Positions 1 through 9,725 of a DNA stretch of 35,953 bases are shown here, in pieces; positions within the stretch are counted from its first letter, which is position 1, and the number at the start of each line of letters is the position of its first letter. The position numbers and the translations under genes were made by a program. A model generated the notes under the pieces. That model searched no databases, was not told the origin of the DNA, and worked only from the letters and a program-made list of their open reading frames with translations. Source of the stretch: Planctomycetota bacterium (GTDB lineage: Bacteria > Planctomycetota > Phycisphaerae > UBA1845 > Fen-1342); NCBI GenBank assembly GCA_018814045.1, contig JAHJAR010000027.1, positions 1 to 35,953 on the forward strand. Reading direction: 5' to 3'.

Positions 1-39
1 CCCCCCCCGGCCCAAACACCAGTAGCGTAACCGCCGCAG

Positions 40-702
40 CTAACCCTGATTGGGTGCGCTCGACGTCATCCCCTCGGGCTCTGCTGCGGGAGCATTGGCG
101 TCCACGGGTGCGGTTGTCTTCCGCGGCTGGGCGGCCTGTTTGCGGCCGTCGGCGTGGTCGGCCTTCTGCTCAGCTTGGAACGCGCTCTTCATCGGCGCCA
201 GGATCATCACCATGCGCCGCCCATCCATACCCGGAGGCCGCTCCACCTTGACGCGCTCGCCGAAATCGTCGGCGATGCCGCGCAGCGTCGCGAAGCCGAT
301 GTCGCGGTGCATCCGTTCACGGCCGCGAAAGACCATCGTAAACTGGACCTTGTTTCCCTTCCGAAAGAACTCCACGGCCCGGTTGATCTTGATTTGACGG
401 TCGTGCGCGTCGGTCTTCGGACGCAGGCGGACTTCCTTGAGATGTTGCTCATGGTGCTTGCGGATGTGTTTCTTCTGGCGGTACTTCCACCGGCCGTAGT
501 CCATGATACGGCAGACGGGCGGGCGCTCCCGGGGCGCCACTTCTACCAGGTCCATTCCCGCTTCCCGGGCGGTCCGCAAGGCCTCGTCCAATGAGACGAT
601 TCCGACCTGTTCGTTCTGATCACCAATCAGGCGAATCGGCGAAATGCGGATCTGCTCGTTGCAACGAAGGTTCTGAGTGATGGGCCTCACCATCCTTTCA
701 AT
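40..702 (-). CDS. infC: Translation initiation factor IF-3
   Basis: IF-3 binds the 30S subunit, blocks early 50S joining and proofreads start-codon and initiator-tRNA choice. The protein shows the N domain (VGIVSLDEAL, PPVCRIMDYG), the basic linker and the C domain (FRGRERMHRDIG, ending at MVMILAPMK). About 45 residues rich in Ala, Pro and Lys follow, so it is longer than the usual ~180 aa. The first ATG is at 693, but an AAGG abuts it with no spacer. An in-frame ATT at 702-700 has GGAG at 714-711, 8 nt upstream, so I choose AUU, the classic autoregulated infC start (220 aa). It lies 43 nt after thrS, as in many thrS-infC-rpmI-rplT operons; rpmI would lie beyond the left edge. The identity is secure; the AUU start is inferred. 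Confidence 0.97.
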   Translation of the reverse strand: MERMVRPITQNLRCNEQIRISPIRLIGDQNEQVGIVSLDEALRTAREAGMDLVEVAPRERPPVCRIMDYGRWKYRQKKHIRKHHEQHLKEVRLRPKTDAHDRQIKINRAVEFFRKGNKVQFTMVFRGRERMHRDIGFATLRGIADDFGERVKVERPPGMDGRRMVMILAPMKSAFQAEQKADHADGRKQAAQPRKTTAPVDANAPAAEPEGMTSSAPNQG

Positions 703-714
703 GCGCTCAACTCC
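703..714 (-). promoter_or_regulatory. Shine-Dalgarno site that decides the infC AUU start
   Basis: On the minus strand GGAG (714-711) is followed by TTGAGCGC and then ATT at 702. The spacing of 8 nt is ideal. The ATG three codons later has no separate, correctly spaced site. AUU starts in infC are discriminated against by IF-3 itself, giving negative autoregulation. Confidence 0.7.
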
Positions 715-745
715 GCCGACGATCCCGTGGCTCGGACGGCCCGAG

Positions 746-2959
<2,214 letters not shown>

Positions 2960-3212
2960 GGAGATCGATCCCTCATGGCAACGACTGGTCGACAGCTACC
3001 GGCGTCGGAAAGAACTGCATACGCGACAAAGCGTCTCATACAGGTTCGGGATGATGCCACGCCGACACCGCGGCTTCGCCAGCCGCAGTACTTGTTAGAG
3101 TGTTCGTGTCCCGCGTGTTCGTAACATCAGTCCCTGCGTACCCGTTCCAGGGAGACTCCCGCGTCTCCCGACTCCATCAATACCACTTTATCGGTTCTGC
3201 CTCGGAAGTCAA
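2960..3212 (-). promoter_or_regulatory. Candidate thrS promoter and ~220-nt leader
   Basis: On the minus strand a -35 TTGACT (3212-3207), 16-nt spacer and -10 TAAAGT (3190-3185) form a plausible sigma-70 promoter. Transcription would begin near 3178, leaving about 220 nt before thrS. The leader holds a hairpin with a 7-bp stem GGGAGAC/GTCTCCC and a GCGGGA loop (3150-3169). I see no T-box consensus and no U-tract. Bases 3213-3339 show nothing further. Confidence 0.4.
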
Positions 3213-3339
3213 CCCAAAGCCGACTCCCGCCGTCCCCCTCTATCGGCATGGCTGGCCTCCGAACCTCACCTGTGTCGGCGAATCGACGCGGCCAGATATG
3301 TGGTCCTCTCCACGCTCGTCCACCCCGGATTAGGTGTCG

Positions 3340-3966
3340 CTAGGTGCTCACGCCCGTACAGATGTCGCCCTGCTGGTGCATCGCCTGGTAGGAATACCCC
3401 ATCACGAACAGCATAGCCATCAGAATCGGCACGAGGAGCGACTGGCTCGCGGCCCACGCCCGGAAGGTCGCCCCGACCGAGGGCATGATGCTGCTCGTCA
3501 CGCCCACGAAGCCCAGCACCAACAACGCCGCTCCCTGCGCCGTGGTCAACACGACCACCATGGTCCGAAAACACAGCCACGCGAAGAGCAACCCCAGGCC
3601 ACCAGTAAGCGCCCCGGCACCGGATGCCACCAGTGCCTTGAACCCCAGTTGCATCGCCAGGTAGAACCCCCCCACGCCGCACGTCGCTCCGCAGACGACG
3701 ATCGCCGCCGGGCGGTTCCACTTCAGCGCGCCCCCCGCCGACGCCGCCGCACCGACCAGCCCCATCACGCCCGCGGGCGAGCCTGCAAACTCGCCCAGCA
3801 ACCAGCCCACGCACCAGCCCAGACAGCCGGCCGACAATACGAGCAAGGCTCGAAAGAAACGGTAGCCCTGAAAGCTGTACATCAGGCCCAGTGCCAGCAC
3901 CACCAGCCCCGTCAACGCGGGCTGTACCGCCACCCAATTGAAAAATGCGCTTTGAAAACCGCTCAC
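3340..3966 (-). CDS. Polytopic membrane protein, unknown function (second after ftsQ)
   Basis: I do not recognise the family. The 208-aa product is almost wholly hydrophobic, with about six to seven predicted spans separated by short loops rich in Gly, Ala and Ser, for example VGAAASAGGALKW. There is no signal-peptide cleavage site and no catalytic motif. I start it at GTG 3966, with AGAG about 8 nt upstream; the frame stays open to a GTG at 4047, whose upstream site is poorly spaced. It lies on the same strand as ftsQ and the 273-aa membrane protein, but about 450 nt beyond the latter, so it may have its own promoter. Both proteins have a similar short-loop, glycine-rich design and may be distant relatives. 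Confidence 0.75.
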   Translation of the reverse strand: MSGFQSAFFNWVAVQPALTGLVVLALGLMYSFQGYRFFRALLVLSAGCLGWCVGWLLGEFAGSPAGVMGLVGAAASAGGALKWNRPAAIVVCGATCGVGGFYLAMQLGFKALVASGAGALTGGLGLLFAWLCFRTMVVVLTTAQGAALLVLGFVGVTSSIMPSVGATFRAWAASQSLLVPILMAMLFVMGYSYQAMHQQGDICTGVST

Positions 3967-4412
3967 TACCGTTCTCTTGCGTGCGGCCGGGACAGCCGTC
4001 GAGGGGCAATCTGACCGACCTTGAGCCTCGGCCGGTTGCACCAGCACACCTTACGCGACACAACGCCGCGGCCGGGCGCGGCGTGATCGCGACATCATCC
4101 CCCCCTTGTCTCATCGTCGAAATCATGTGATTCGATGACAAGCTGAATCCCGCGGCAGCCGCCGGCTTCTGGTTACGCGAGCGGCAGCACGGGAACACCG
4201 TGAGCGGTATCGCAGCCTCTGTGGGGGTCTTGGCACAGGCTAATAACCTGCGCAAATGCGGGCGATCGGACCGCGCCACGGGGGTGTGGACCTGGTTATA
4301 GGGTGTTGTGGAGCCGGATTGTGCGGCCCTCAACGCGCGACGGTCGGGGCTGGGCCGACCGTCGGTTGGAAAACGAGGTTGCGGCGGGCGCCCCCGCGGC
4401 AGCCGCCAGGCA
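3967..4412. other. Intergenic region between the two membrane-protein genes
   Basis: I find no convincing gene. It holds a perfect 9-bp inverted repeat GACGGTCGG/CCGACCGTC with a 7-nt loop (4339-4363), about 50 nt past the stop codon at 4413. It could end or attenuate the murC-ftsQ transcript, though no U-tract follows. The upstream part may still code if the GTG at 4047 is used. Confidence 0.4.
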
Positions 4413-5234
4413 TCAACTTGTGGCCGGCTCGGCCTCGGCGTCGTCCCCTTCCCCCGTCGCCGGACGCTTGTCGCGCGTATCGAGCAGGTTGTACGCCATT
4501 GAGCCGCCCCAGACGGCGATGACTATCAGCCAGCCCCACCCCCCGAGCGATCCCAACCAGGCCAGCGCGCGCGGCGCCACGGCCTCCAACAGCATAGTCG
4601 CGGCCAACATTAACAGGAACGTCCCAGCGGTGGCCGCCCAGAGCGCCCGCGAGATTCTCGGTAACAGCAGCCCGAAGACCAGCCCGGCCAGCCCGGTTGA
4701 AATCACGATGGCGAAGAAACTCGTCTGGAAGCTGGAGACGTTGTCGCCGAGGTAAGTCCAGAGCTGCCCCAGTTGGGCCGAGGGCGACATGTCCTCCAGG
4801 GCCACCGCCCCCGGTTCAGGAAGCGTGACCAGCCCATTTTGAGCATCATAGTTATCGGCCGTGAAGTGTTGCAGCGGCTCCACCAGCACTTTGCTCGTGT
4901 AAAGCGACATCGACACCAGGATAAAGCAGCCCGCGACCAGAACGGCCATCCAGAACTTGAACAGCACCAGCCCAATGATGAATCCCAGGACGCCGACGAC
5001 TGCAATAGTCGGCCAGACGGGCGTACTGATCCAGCTCGCCAGAAACGAGCCACAGATGCCTCCCAGGCCCAGGAATGCAAAGGCCGCCATCAATGGTGCC
5101 AGCCTTGCTCCCTTGAGCAGCAACACCAGTGCGAACAACCCGGTCAGGCCGATACCAACGTACGGCATCCACACTGCGTCCGACGGTATGTGCTGTGTAA
5201 TAGCGTCGAAGACCGTTTGCAGCAGCTCTTTCAT
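4413..5234 (-). CDS. Polytopic membrane protein, unknown function (directly after ftsQ)
   Basis: I do not recognise the family. The 273-aa protein has two N-terminal spans (about 24-42 and 48-68), two more at about 72-112, a soluble acidic segment of about 60 residues with a DNYDAQNGLV stretch, and then three spans (about 170-250). The tail is polar and acidic (GEGDDAEAEP). The ATG at 5234 has GGAG 8 nt upstream and lies 31 nt after the ftsQ stop, so it is almost certainly cotranscribed with murC-murB-ddl-ftsQ. In most bacteria ftsA and ftsZ occupy this position. A link to division or wall synthesis is inferred from position only. Confidence 0.85.
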   Translation of the reverse strand: MKELLQTVFDAITQHIPSDAVWMPYVGIGLTGLFALVLLLKGARLAPLMAAFAFLGLGGICGSFLASWISTPVWPTIAVVGVLGFIIGLVLFKFWMAVLVAGCFILVSMSLYTSKVLVEPLQHFTADNYDAQNGLVTLPEPGAVALEDMSPSAQLGQLWTYLGDNVSSFQTSFFAIVISTGLAGLVFGLLLPRISRALWAATAGTFLLMLAATMLLEAVAPRALAWLGSLGGWGWLIVIAVWGGSMAYNLLDTRDKRPATGEGDDAEAEPATS

Positions 5235-5265
5235 GACTATGCTCCAGAGTCGACGAGCGCCGATG

Positions 5266-6192
5266 CTAGTCGGGGTCGCCTACGATCACGCGATCCTCGG
5301 CCCGAACGTCGATCGATTTTCCAGCCGGCAACCCGCCCTGCCGTCCATACAGTGAAGCCAACGCCGCCAACTTGCGCTCGGCCGTGCCTTCGATGTTGTG
5401 CTCTTCCCCGGGTGGCAGGCCCCAGTGGATGCGACCGTTCGGCGTCAGCAGCCTGATCTGCAACCATCCCGAGCGCGGATCGCGTCGCCCCTGCCAGTTG
5501 CTCACGTCCACAGACCGCAGGCTGCTGCGGAACGCGAGCTGATCCGCTGTTTCAGCTTTGTAGAGGAATCTCGCCAGCTTCAACCCGGCGACCAAATCCG
5601 CGCCTTCCCAGCGCTGGCCGAGTTCCGGCACGCCGGCCCGCACTCCCTCGATGACGATCCAGTCGTCAGGATCGAGGAATGACTCGCGCTGGTAGCCCGG
5701 CAGCCGCACGCCGTTCTCGTCCACCAGGTACGCCAGCCCGTTCCGCAGCACCATCGTCAACGGTTTGCGGAACGTCGCGTTCACGCGTACGAGGCCATCA
5801 GAACGTTTCGCGACGCGGTGAACCTCGGACACCCACGGCGAAGCCGCCAGCCCCGCCGCCACGTGCGCACACAGGTCTCGGGCGTATATGTCATCATCCG
5901 ACCGCAGATCGGCCATCTGCTCGATTTCCGCAAGCAGTTCCATCTGCTCGGGGTCGGCCAGCCAGTCTGGCAGCTCTTCCCACTCGAGTCGGCATGGTTG
6001 TGTGGCGGCGATGCCCTGCGCAACAGGCTGCAAGCGGTGCAGGCCGTACGCCACCGCGGAGAACGTCAACAGCCAACTCACAACGACGGTCGCGCGCCAG
6101 AATGATTGCCGAGAAACGCGCGCGCCATCGCTGTTGCCGCACTGTGTTCTCGGTCGGCGGCCGGTCTTGCTGGTTTTCTTCACGCGTTTCAC
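5266..6192 (-). CDS. ftsQ: FtsQ/DivIB-like cell division protein
   Basis: A bitopic division protein of 308 aa. It has a basic cytoplasmic tail (KRVKKTSKTGRR), one membrane span at about residues 33-52 (VVVSWLLTFSAVAYGL), then a periplasmic part. This includes a POTRA-like stretch around PWVSEVHRV and a beta-domain segment resembling FtsQ (RKPLTMVLRNGLAYLVDENG). In the FtsQBL complex the family links wall synthesis to the divisome. The start is GTG and overlaps the ddl stop (GTGA), so the two are translationally coupled. The ddl-ftsQ order matches the dcw cluster and is the main support, because FtsQ sequences diverge strongly. Confidence 0.8.
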   Translation of the reverse strand: MKRVKKTSKTGRRPRTQCGNSDGARVSRQSFWRATVVVSWLLTFSAVAYGLHRLQPVAQGIAATQPCRLEWEELPDWLADPEQMELLAEIEQMADLRSDDDIYARDLCAHVAAGLAASPWVSEVHRVAKRSDGLVRVNATFRKPLTMVLRNGLAYLVDENGVRLPGYQRESFLDPDDWIVIEGVRAGVPELGQRWEGADLVAGLKLARFLYKAETADQLAFRSSLRSVDVSNWQGRRDPRSGWLQIRLLTPNGRIHWGLPPGEEHNIEGTAERKLAALASLYGRQGGLPAGKSIDVRAEDRVIVGDPD

Positions 6193-7115
6193 GACAGCTC
6201 CTCGGCGGCCATGAAAACGAGTCGTTCGACCAACTCGTCAAACTCCACGCCGACCCGCGCCGCGGCCTTGGGCACCAGCGAGTGGCTCGTAAAGCCTGGT
6301 AGCGTATTGACTTCCAAGAACCACAGCTTTCCGGCGCCATCGACGATCCAGTCCACGCGCGCCAGGTGTCGGCACTCCAGCAGCGCGAACGCCTGGCTGC
6401 TCAGCGCGCGGGCGCGACCCAGCAACTCCTTCGAGTGGCCAGCGTCGAAAACGTATTCGGTGGCATCATCCTGGTATTTCGCCTCATAGTCGTAGAAATC
6501 ACGCCGGGGCCGGATGCAGATCGGCGGCAACGTCTCGTGCCCGACAATCCCTACCGTCAACTCGTCACCGACGACGAACTGCTCGACCAGCGCCCGCCCA
6601 AAACCACGCACCACCGTTGTGACAGCGGGCGCGAGTTCATCCCCGCGCTCCACGACAAATGTCGCCACGCTGCTACCCTGGTCGGCTGGTTTGACGACTA
6701 CCGGCAGGTGCAGCCCCTGCAACGGCAGATCGGCGTTCGACTCTGTCCGAATCTCGAACGCCGGCGTGTCGAGCCCGTGCTCGCGCACTACCTCTTTCGT
6801 GGCTATCTTGTCGATGGCCAGCGCCGACGCCCGCGCCCCGGAGCCAACAAACCGGATACCGCGCTCCTCCATCAGGCGTTGCACGGTTCCGTCCTCGCCG
6901 AACGTACCGTGCAGAGCCGGGAACACGACGTCCGCCGGTTCGGACAATGCGTCCAGATTGTCGGGGCCGATGTCGGCGACGTGGACTCTGTGACCGCGCC
7001 GCCGCAGCGCCTCAGCCACCGCCCGCCCCGAATCCAGGCTCACGGCGCGCTCCGAACTCGGGCCGCCGCATAGCACCGTCACCCGCAGTCGTCGTCTCGC
7101 GTTTGCCTCGTTCAT
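6189..7115 (-). CDS. ddl: D-alanine--D-alanine ligase
   Basis: Makes D-Ala-D-Ala for the peptidoglycan stem peptide with ATP, in the cytoplasm. The 308-aa length is typical. The N-terminal motif GGPSSERAVSLDSG carries the substrate glutamate (E22). ATP-grasp features follow: KPADQGSSV (142-150), the loop segment FYDYEAKYQ (207-215), and the metal-binding LEVNTLPGFTSHS near 268-279, where E268 and N270 are expected ligands. The gene follows murB by 39 nt and overlaps ftsQ by 4 nt. It supports a working D-Ala-D-Ala branch of peptidoglycan synthesis in this organism. Confidence 0.97.
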   Translation of the reverse strand: MNEANARRRLRVTVLCGGPSSERAVSLDSGRAVAEALRRRGHRVHVADIGPDNLDALSEPADVVFPALHGTFGEDGTVQRLMEERGIRFVGSGARASALAIDKIATKEVVREHGLDTPAFEIRTESNADLPLQGLHLPVVVKPADQGSSVATFVVERGDELAPAVTTVVRGFGRALVEQFVVGDELTVGIVGHETLPPICIRPRRDFYDYEAKYQDDATEYVFDAGHSKELLGRARALSSQAFALLECRHLARVDWIVDGAGKLWFLEVNTLPGFTSHSLVPKAAARVGVEFDELVERLVFMAAEELS

Positions 7116-7154
7116 GGGAGATGCAACTCGGCCGCCTGCCTATGGCGACTCCCT

Positions 7155-8036
7155 TCACCACACCTCGATCTCGAGTTCGAGTTCGATGCCGCTGGCATCG
7201 CGCACGCGATCCTTCGCGAGCTGGGCTAAGTCTACCACATCGCGAGCCGTAGCGCCAGGGTAGGCAACGATGAAGTTGGCGTGCCTGGTACTGATTTCCG
7301 CCTCCCCATGTCGGGTGCCCTTTAGCCCCACGGCATCAATCAGCCGCCCGGCGAAATCGCCTGCTGGATTCTTGAAGATGCACCCGGCCGTGCGACCGGT
7401 GAGCGCCGGCTGGCTGCTTTGCTTTTCGCGCCAGATCGCCTGGAAACGTTGCCGCAGAGTGTCCCCGTCGCCCGGCTCCAACAGGAAGGTAGCCCGCACC
7501 ACGATGTCGTCCCCCAGGGCGGTGTGCCGGTAGGTGAACCCGATTTCACCCGCGCGGCGGGTGGCTATCTGTCCCCTGCGGTCGATGACGCGCACTTCGC
7601 GAACCCAACTCGCCACTTCCCCGTACCGGCCGCCGGCATTCATGCGGATCACGCCGCCGACTGTTCCCGGTATTCCGGCCAGGCCCTCCAGACCGCCCAA
7701 TTTCCAGGCCAGGCAGCGTTTCACGAGTTTCGGGAAATCAGCGCCGGCGCCGGCCAAGACCACGTTCCCCTCGCGCCGCACGCCGGTGAAAGCGGCGCCC
7801 GCCAGGTGGATGACGACGCCGTCGAACCCCGCGTCGGGCACCAGCACGTTTGCCCCGTGCCCCAGGACTCGCCACGCAAGCTCGCTCTGCTGACAGCGGG
7901 CAAGAACCTCGGCCAACTCGTGCTCATCACGCGGCTCGACGAACCAGCGCGCTGGTCCACCCAGCCGGTACCACGTGTAGTCCCGCAGTGGGACATCAGC
8001 GCGGCAGATCGCTTCCAAGCCGTCGCACCAGCTCAT
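7155..8036 (-). CDS. murB: UDP-N-acetylenolpyruvoylglucosamine reductase
   Basis: FAD- and NADPH-dependent step that makes UDP-MurNAc from enolpyruvyl-UDP-GlcNAc. The FAD-binding signatures LGHGANVLV (58-66) and GIPGTVGG (121-128), then FTYRHTAL and STRHANFIV, mark a type II MurB of 293 aa. The catalytic GSxFKNP motif reads GCIFKNP, so Cys219 replaces the usual proton-donating serine. The ATG at 8036 has GGAAAG 7 nt upstream and lies 41 nt inside the end of murC, in another frame, which implies coupled translation. The assignment is secure. Confidence 0.97.
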   Translation of the reverse strand: MSWCDGLEAICRADVPLRDYTWYRLGGPARWFVEPRDEHELAEVLARCQQSELAWRVLGHGANVLVPDAGFDGVVIHLAGAAFTGVRREGNVVLAGAGADFPKLVKRCLAWKLGGLEGLAGIPGTVGGVIRMNAGGRYGEVASWVREVRVIDRRGQIATRRAGEIGFTYRHTALGDDIVVRATFLLEPGDGDTLRQRFQAIWREKQSSQPALTGRTAGCIFKNPAGDFAGRLIDAVGLKGTRHGEAEISTRHANFIVAYPGATARDVVDLAQLAKDRVRDASGIELELEIEVW

Positions 8037-9444
8037 CGGCGACTTTCCAGATCGTGCCCGCCCCCATGGTCAAAACCAGATCGCCGGCCGCTACCTCGCG
8101 GCTGAGGAAATCGACGATGGCATCAAACGCCGGAATATGAACCGCATCGCCCCCGCGGACTCGGATGCGCTCGATCAGGTCCGCCGCACATACGGCTTCC
8201 CGATCGCGCTGCGTATCGCGGACAAAGTAGATGTCGGGCACGACGATCCGATCCGCCAACTCGAAGCTGCGCGCGAAATCCTCGAGCAGAAACCGTGTCC
8301 GCGAGTGCTGGTGCGGCTGAAACACGCACCACAGCCGGCGGGGCTGGAAGCGCTCGCGGGCGGCATGCAGCGTGGCCTGTATCTCCGTGGGATGATGCGC
8401 ATAATCGTCGAGGACGTGGACACCACCAGGCGAACCGCGCTGCTCGAGCCGGCGGCGCACACCCCGGAAACCGGCCAAACCTTGCTCAATCGCTTCCAGC
8501 GATGCCCCGGCGTGCGTCGCCAGAACTGCCACCGCCAACGCGTTGCAGACGTTGTGCCGCCCTGGAATCCCCAATCGGCAACGGCGCTGCTTCTCGCCGC
8601 GCCTGACGAGCGTGAAGGAGTAGTGCCCGCCCTGGACAGCGATCTCCGTCGCCCGCCAGTCACCCACGCGGCCGCAGCCGAAGGTCTCCACCGGGGCGGC
8701 GGTCCGCTCCGCCAACTGCCGGCAGCGCTCATCATCGCCGTTCAACACCACCAGCCCGCTGGCTGGCACGCGGCCCGCGAACTCCACAAACGCTTCGGTG
8801 ATCGCCTCCAGCCCGTCGTAGTAGTCGAGATGGTCCTCCTCGATGTTGAGGACCGCCCCGTAGCGCGGCCATAGGTTCAGAAACGACCGGTCATACTCGC
8901 ATGCTTCGGCGACAAAGCACGGCCCGTCACCCACGCCGCTGCCGCCGCCGAGTTGCTCCACGACAGCCCCGATCACAAAGCTGGGATCGAGCCCGGCCAG
9001 GCGCAGCACATAGGTCAACCAGGCCGTGGTGGTGCTTTTCCCGTGTGTGCCGCTGATCGCGATTCCCGTGCGCGGTGACATCAGGGCCCCGAGCATCTCG
9101 GCGTACTTCATGATGCGCAACCCGCGCCGTGCCGCCTCGGCGAATTCCGCGTGCGCGGGCGGGATCGCCGCTGAGACGACCACGAGTTCGGTTTCCGCCG
9201 GCAGCGCCGCAGCGTCTTGCCGCGTTGTGATCCGTGCGCCGTGCTGCTCCAGTTCGGTCAGCATCCGACCGGGCTGGCAATCGGAACCACTGACCCGCGC
9301 ACCCTCACGTAACAAGACGCGCGCCAGGCCGGACATTCCGGAACCACCTATTCCAACCATGTGAATACGGGTATCGCGAAACTGCCCGACCGCGCCGGCG
9401 GGCGTCACGCTCTCAGACTTCGAGGACGTCGTAGCGGGAGTCAT
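7996..9444 (-). CDS. murC: UDP-N-acetylmuramate--L-alanine ligase
   Basis: Adds L-Ala to UDP-MurNAc, the first Mur ligase step. Starting at ATG 9444 the protein is 482 aa, the usual size. It has the N-terminal UDP-binding fold (HMVGIGGSGMSGL, 28-40), P-loop SGTHGKSTTT (131-140) with Ser in place of the more common Thr, the central EEDHLDYY segment, and the Mur ligase C domain (DDYAHHPTEI, QPHQHSRTRF). The frame stays open upstream to 9675, but that part has no MurC similarity and would run into the divergent gene. The gene opens the murC-murB-ddl-ftsQ run. Confidence 0.97.
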   Translation of the reverse strand: MTPATTSSKSESVTPAGAVGQFRDTRIHMVGIGGSGMSGLARVLLREGARVSGSDCQPGRMLTELEQHGARITTRQDAAALPAETELVVVSAAIPPAHAEFAEAARRGLRIMKYAEMLGALMSPRTGIAISGTHGKSTTTAWLTYVLRLAGLDPSFVIGAVVEQLGGGSGVGDGPCFVAEACEYDRSFLNLWPRYGAVLNIEEDHLDYYDGLEAITEAFVEFAGRVPASGLVVLNGDDERCRQLAERTAAPVETFGCGRVGDWRATEIAVQGGHYSFTLVRRGEKQRRCRLGIPGRHNVCNALAVAVLATHAGASLEAIEQGLAGFRGVRRRLEQRGSPGGVHVLDDYAHHPTEIQATLHAARERFQPRRLWCVFQPHQHSRTRFLLEDFARSFELADRIVVPDIYFVRDTQRDREAVCAADLIERIRVRGGDAVHIPAFDAIVDFLSREVAAGDLVLTMGAGTIWKVADELVRRLGSDLPR

Positions 9445-9725
9445 AGCCACCACTGCGAAGATAGCAGGCCAACACGCAAATGACAACCACGCTCCGGCAG
9501 CGGACCAAATCACCGCGCGCGATTCGGCGACGTCGAAGAGCCGCGGGCTCCAGCCTGCGCGGCCACACGTCCGGGGAACTGCCGCAAGCTCGCGCACGGT
9601 GATTTGGGCCGGCGGAATCCGCGCGGCGACCGCTTTGCACTTTTTGCGCCCGCGTGTTAGACAATCGCAGTCCACGGTCGCCGAACGGCCGGGAGGTGTC
9701 TGAACAGAACGGATCTTGGGGACGC
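9445..9725. promoter_or_regulatory. Divergent promoter region between murC and the Wzy-like gene
   Basis: The 281-nt region separates two divergent genes. On the plus strand TTGCAC (9635-9640), a 17-nt spacer and TAGACA (9658-9663) could serve the polymerase gene; the match is modest. I could not pick a murC promoter with confidence. Confidence 0.3.

Noticed and set aside
2960..3339. T-box leader for thrS
   Set aside because: No T-box consensus and no terminator U-tract.
9445..9675. 77-codon upstream extension of murC
   Set aside because: No MurC similarity, and it overlaps the promoter zone of the divergent gene; MurC length and fold are complete from 9444.
9654..9725. Upstream extension of the Wzy-like gene
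   Set aside because: Polar sequence without features; a start at 9726 lies properly before the first membrane span.
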